Shown here piece by piece: positions 5,414 to 7,223 of a DNA stretch of 7,223 nt. Numbering within the stretch: position 1 is the stretch's first letter; each line of letters begins with the position of its first letter. Origin of the DNA: Pseudomonadota bacterium (GTDB lineage: Bacteria > Pseudomonadota > Alphaproteobacteria > Rhizobiales > Devosiaceae); the NCBI GenBank assembly GCA_023387585.1, contig JAEWHZ010000078.1, positions 1-7,223 of the forward strand, written 5' to 3'. The position numbers and the translations under genes were made by a program. The notes beneath the pieces are model-generated. The model was given only the letters and a program-made list of their open reading frames with translations. It did no database searches and was not told the DNA's origin.

Positions 5414-6580
5414 ATGGCGCAGGATCTGTCGACCCCGCTGAAGTCCCTGTCCGAGCGTCGCAAGGCGCGCTGGGGGCACATGCTGGCGAATTTCCCCTGG
5501 GGCCGCGCCGGCTTCGCCCTGCTGCTGGTGCTCGCCCTGGGAATCGGCGCCTGGATGACCCTGGTCGACGATCCCGATGGCGGCCGCCCGGTCGCCGAAA
5601 CCGCCATCGCCTCGGGCAGCGCGCCCAATGCCGTCGCCGATCAGGTCGGCATTCCCCCGCCCGGCACGCCGATCTCGATCAGCGCCGATCCGCAGATCTA
5701 TGCCGGCACCGCCGAGGCCGCGCAGGCGGCGGCTTCCGCCCAGGCCGCGTCCAATAGTGCGGCCGGTGCCGTCCCCGGCGCCGACGGCATCGTCGCCGCC
5801 CTGGCCGAACAGACCGCCGAAGGCGTCATTCCACGCATCGGCGCCGATGGCCTGACGCCTTTCGAGGCCTATCGCCGGCCACTGCCCGCCGGCCTGCCTT
5901 CCGGGCCGAAGATCGCCATCGTCGTCGTCGGCCTCGGCATCAACGAATCGGGCTCGATCGATGCCATCGGCCGGCTGCCGCCCGATGTCTCGCTCGGCTT
6001 CGCCCCCTATGGCCGTGCGTTGGCGACGGTCGCCGGCGCCGCCCGCGCCGCCGGGCACGAGCTGTTCCTCGAAATCCCGCTCGAGCCCTTCGACTATCCG
6101 CAGAACGATCCCGGCCCGCAGACCCTCGTCACCGGGGCCGAGCCGCGCGCCAATCTCGAAAAGCTGTTCTGGCTGTTCGCCCGCTTCGGCGGCTATGCCG
6201 GAGTGATCAACAATATGGGCGCGCGCTTCACCGCCTCGACCGCCGATTTCGCCCCGGTGATGGAGGAGCTCGGCCTGCGCGGTCTGGGCTATGTCGACGA
6301 CGGCACTTCCAACCGCTCCGTCGCCGCCCAGCTCGCTTCCGGCAACGGCGTGCCCTTCCTGCGCATCGATGCCGGCATCGACGACAATCCCGACCGCGCC
6401 GCCATCGACGCCGCGCTCGCCGCCCTCGAGGCGCAGGCGCGCGAGACCGGCAGCGCCGTCGGCCTGTCCAGCGCCCTGCCCGTCTCGATCACGGCGCTCG
6501 CCGAATGGAGCCGCACGCTTTCGACCAAGGGCATCACCCTGGTGCCGGCCTCGGCGCTGATGGCGGAGGACCGGCCGTGA
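5414..6580 (+). CDS. Divergent polysaccharide deacetylase family protein (YibQ/DUF610-like), membrane-anchored
   Basis: This 388-residue protein has a short cytoplasmic N-terminus, one membrane segment (about 32-50), an Ala/Pro-rich linker to about residue 160, and a C-terminal divergent polysaccharide deacetylase domain (about 165-385). Family marks are KIAIVVVGLGIN, SLGFAPYGRAL, the E-P-F-D-Y-P and PGPQTL segment, GVINNMGARFTAS and LGYVDDGTSNRS. In YibQ-like proteins the first motif is I-D-D-x-G and the later one N-N-H-M-G-S. Here these read VVVGLG (170-175) and INNMG (265-269), and the HLPMEP His is Glu220, so the usual metal ligands look lost. A role in envelope polysaccharide or peptidoglycan handling is inferred from the family and from ctpA next door. 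ATG 5414 gives the MAQDLSTPLKSL beginning I recall for alphaproteobacterial members; GTG 5387 is an alternative adding nine residues. Confidence 0.88.
   Translation: MAQDLSTPLKSLSERRKARWGHMLANFPWGRAGFALLLVLALGIGAWMTLVDDPDGGRPVAETAIASGSAPNAVADQVGIPPPGTPISISADPQIYAGTAEAAQAAASAQAASNSAAGAVPGADGIVAALAEQTAEGVIPRIGADGLTPFEAYRRPLPAGLPSGPKIAIVVVGLGINESGSIDAIGRLPPDVSLGFAPYGRALATVAGAARAAGHELFLEIPLEPFDYPQNDPGPQTLVTGAEPRANLEKLFWLFARFGGYAGVINNMGARFTASTADFAPVMEELGLRGLGYVDDGTSNRSVAAQLASGNGVPFLRIDAGIDDNPDRAAIDAALAALEAQARETGSAVGLSSALPVSITALAEWSRTLSTKGITLVPASALMAEDRP
6565..6570 (+). promoter_or_regulatory. Strong ribosome binding site for rppH
   Basis: GGAGGA lies 6 bp before GTG 6577. It is the best Shine-Dalgarno sequence in the window and fixes the rppH start at the GTG that overlaps the deacetylase stop (GTGA), instead of the longer frame opening at ATG 6505. 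Confidence 0.8.
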
Positions 6581-7116
6581 AACACGTCGACATCGCGCAA
6601 TTGCGCGCGCGCCTGCCCTATCGCGATTGCGTCGGCATCGCCCTGTTCAATCGCGACGGAAAGGTATTCCTCGGCAAGCGCAAGCCCGATGACGACCCTG
6701 AGGATTCCTCCGAGATGGGCGCCCCCTGGCAGATGCCACAGGGCGGCATCGACAAGGGCGAGGCCCCGCTTGAGGCCGCCCGGCGCGAATTGCGCGAGGA
6801 AACCAATGTCAGCTCCGTCGCGCTGATCGCCGAGGCGCCGGACTGGATCGTCTACGACCTGCCCGACGACATGCTCGGCACCGCCCTGCGCGGACGCTAT
6901 CGCGGCCAGCGCCAGCGCTGGTTCGCCTTCCTGTTCACCGGCTCCTCGGACGAGATCGACATCGCTACGCCCTATGGCGGCAAGCCGGAATTCGAGGGCT
7001 GGCGCTGGGACACGCTCGAGACCGCGCATGACATCGTCGTCGCGTTCAAGCGCTCCGCCTATGGCGAGGTGCTGCGCGCCTTCGCCCATGTCCCGCAATC
7101 CCTGCGCGAGGGCTGA
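6577..7116 (+). CDS. rppH: RNA pyrophosphohydrolase RppH (Nudix hydrolase)
   Basis: RppH removes pyrophosphate from the 5' triphosphate end of mRNAs, which triggers decay by endonucleases. The 179-residue protein has the family pattern LPYRDCVGIALFNRDGKVFL (13-32), the segment PWQMPQGG (50-57) typical of RppH/diadenosine polyphosphate hydrolases, and the Nudix box at 56-78 with REL-x-EE intact (Glu71, Glu74 and Glu75). The Gly usually near the box end (EETG) is Asn77. QRWFAFLFTG and EFEGWRWDTLE follow, both typical of RppH. The GTG start overlaps the upstream stop by 4 bp and has a strong ribosome binding site, so translation is coupled to the deacetylase gene. An Ap4A-hydrolase role (older name IalA/NudH) is the alternative description of the same family. 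Confidence 0.96.
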   Translation: MKHVDIAQLRARLPYRDCVGIALFNRDGKVFLGKRKPDDDPEDSSEMGAPWQMPQGGIDKGEAPLEAARRELREETNVSSVALIAEAPDWIVYDLPDDMLGTALRGRYRGQRQRWFAFLFTGSSDEIDIATPYGGKPEFEGWRWDTLETAHDIVVAFKRSAYGEVLRAFAHVPQSLREG

Positions 7117-7119
7117 ACC

Positions 7120-7223
7120 ATGCGGCGCATCGGGCTTGTGGGCGGGATGAGCTGGGAATCGAGCGCGCTTTATTATCGCCTCGTCAACCAGGCGGTGGCG
7201 CGCAGCCTCGGCGGGCTGCATTC
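7120..7223 (+). CDS. Aspartate/glutamate racemase family protein, 3'-truncated by window edge
   Basis: Only the first 34 complete codons are present. The product begins MRRIGLVGGMSWESSALYYR and continues with LVNQAVARSLGGLHS, the characteristic start of the Asp/Glu racemase family (RacX/YgeA-like). These interconvert L- and D-amino acids without cofactor using two cysteines, which lie beyond the window. The ATG is 3 bp after the rppH stop, with GAGGG (7108-7112) 7 bp upstream, so it is probably in the same transcript. Whether it supplies a D-amino acid for the cell wall or is catabolic cannot be decided from this fragment. Confidence 0.88.
   Translation, partial: MRRIGLVGGMSWESSALYYRLVNQAVARSLGGLH

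Noticed and set aside
6505..6576. Longer rppH starting at ATG 6505
   Set aside because: It would add 24 Gly/His-rich residues overlapping the end of the deacetylase gene and unlike RppH; GTG 6577 has a strong ribosome binding site and the family N-terminus.

Overview
The window is GC-rich chromosomal DNA of a typical alphaproteobacterium, most likely Hyphomicrobiales. A Devosiaceae-like genome is my best guess, from general family resemblance only. The evidence is the conserved gene order proA-nadD-rsfS-rlmH-envC-ctpA-polysaccharide deacetylase-rppH, the alphaproteobacterial style of several proteins (NadD with an N-terminal extension, Nudix box ending in Thr-Asn-Val, deacetylase lacking the usual metal ligands), and CtrA-like TTAA half-sites. 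All genes lie on the + strand. There is no sign of mobile elements, phage, RNA genes, CRISPR or horizontal transfer.

Region 1 (1-2422) is a housekeeping block: the 3' part of proA (proline synthesis), nadD (NAD synthesis), rsfS (ribosome silencing factor) and rlmH (23S rRNA methyltransferase). The proA/nadD and rsfS/rlmH junctions are tight (about 5 bp). A 116-bp gap before rsfS carries a near-perfect 19-bp palindrome.

Region 2 (2423-5294) begins with a 107-bp intergenic region carrying three TTAA-like tetramers spaced exactly 11 bp apart, resembling CtrA sites. It is followed by an EnvC-type murein hydrolase activator whose LytM domain lacks the metal-binding histidines, then by a carboxy-terminal processing protease (CtpA, S41) with an intact Ser/Lys/Gln catalytic set. 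The two genes are 14 bp apart and are probably co-transcribed.

Region 3 (5295-7223) starts with a 92-bp spacer holding two inverted repeats, one of the dispersed REP-like kind. It continues with a membrane-anchored divergent polysaccharide deacetylase family protein, rppH overlapping it by 4 bp, and the first 34 codons of an aspartate/glutamate racemase family gene.

Functionally, the second half looks like a cell-envelope and cell-division cluster (amidase activator, periplasmic protease, envelope deacetylase-like protein, possibly amino-acid racemase) with an mRNA decapping enzyme embedded in it. I found no clearly novel system. The most interesting points are the tandem CtrA-like half-sites before envC and the presence of two predicted catalytically inactive envelope proteins either side of an active protease.
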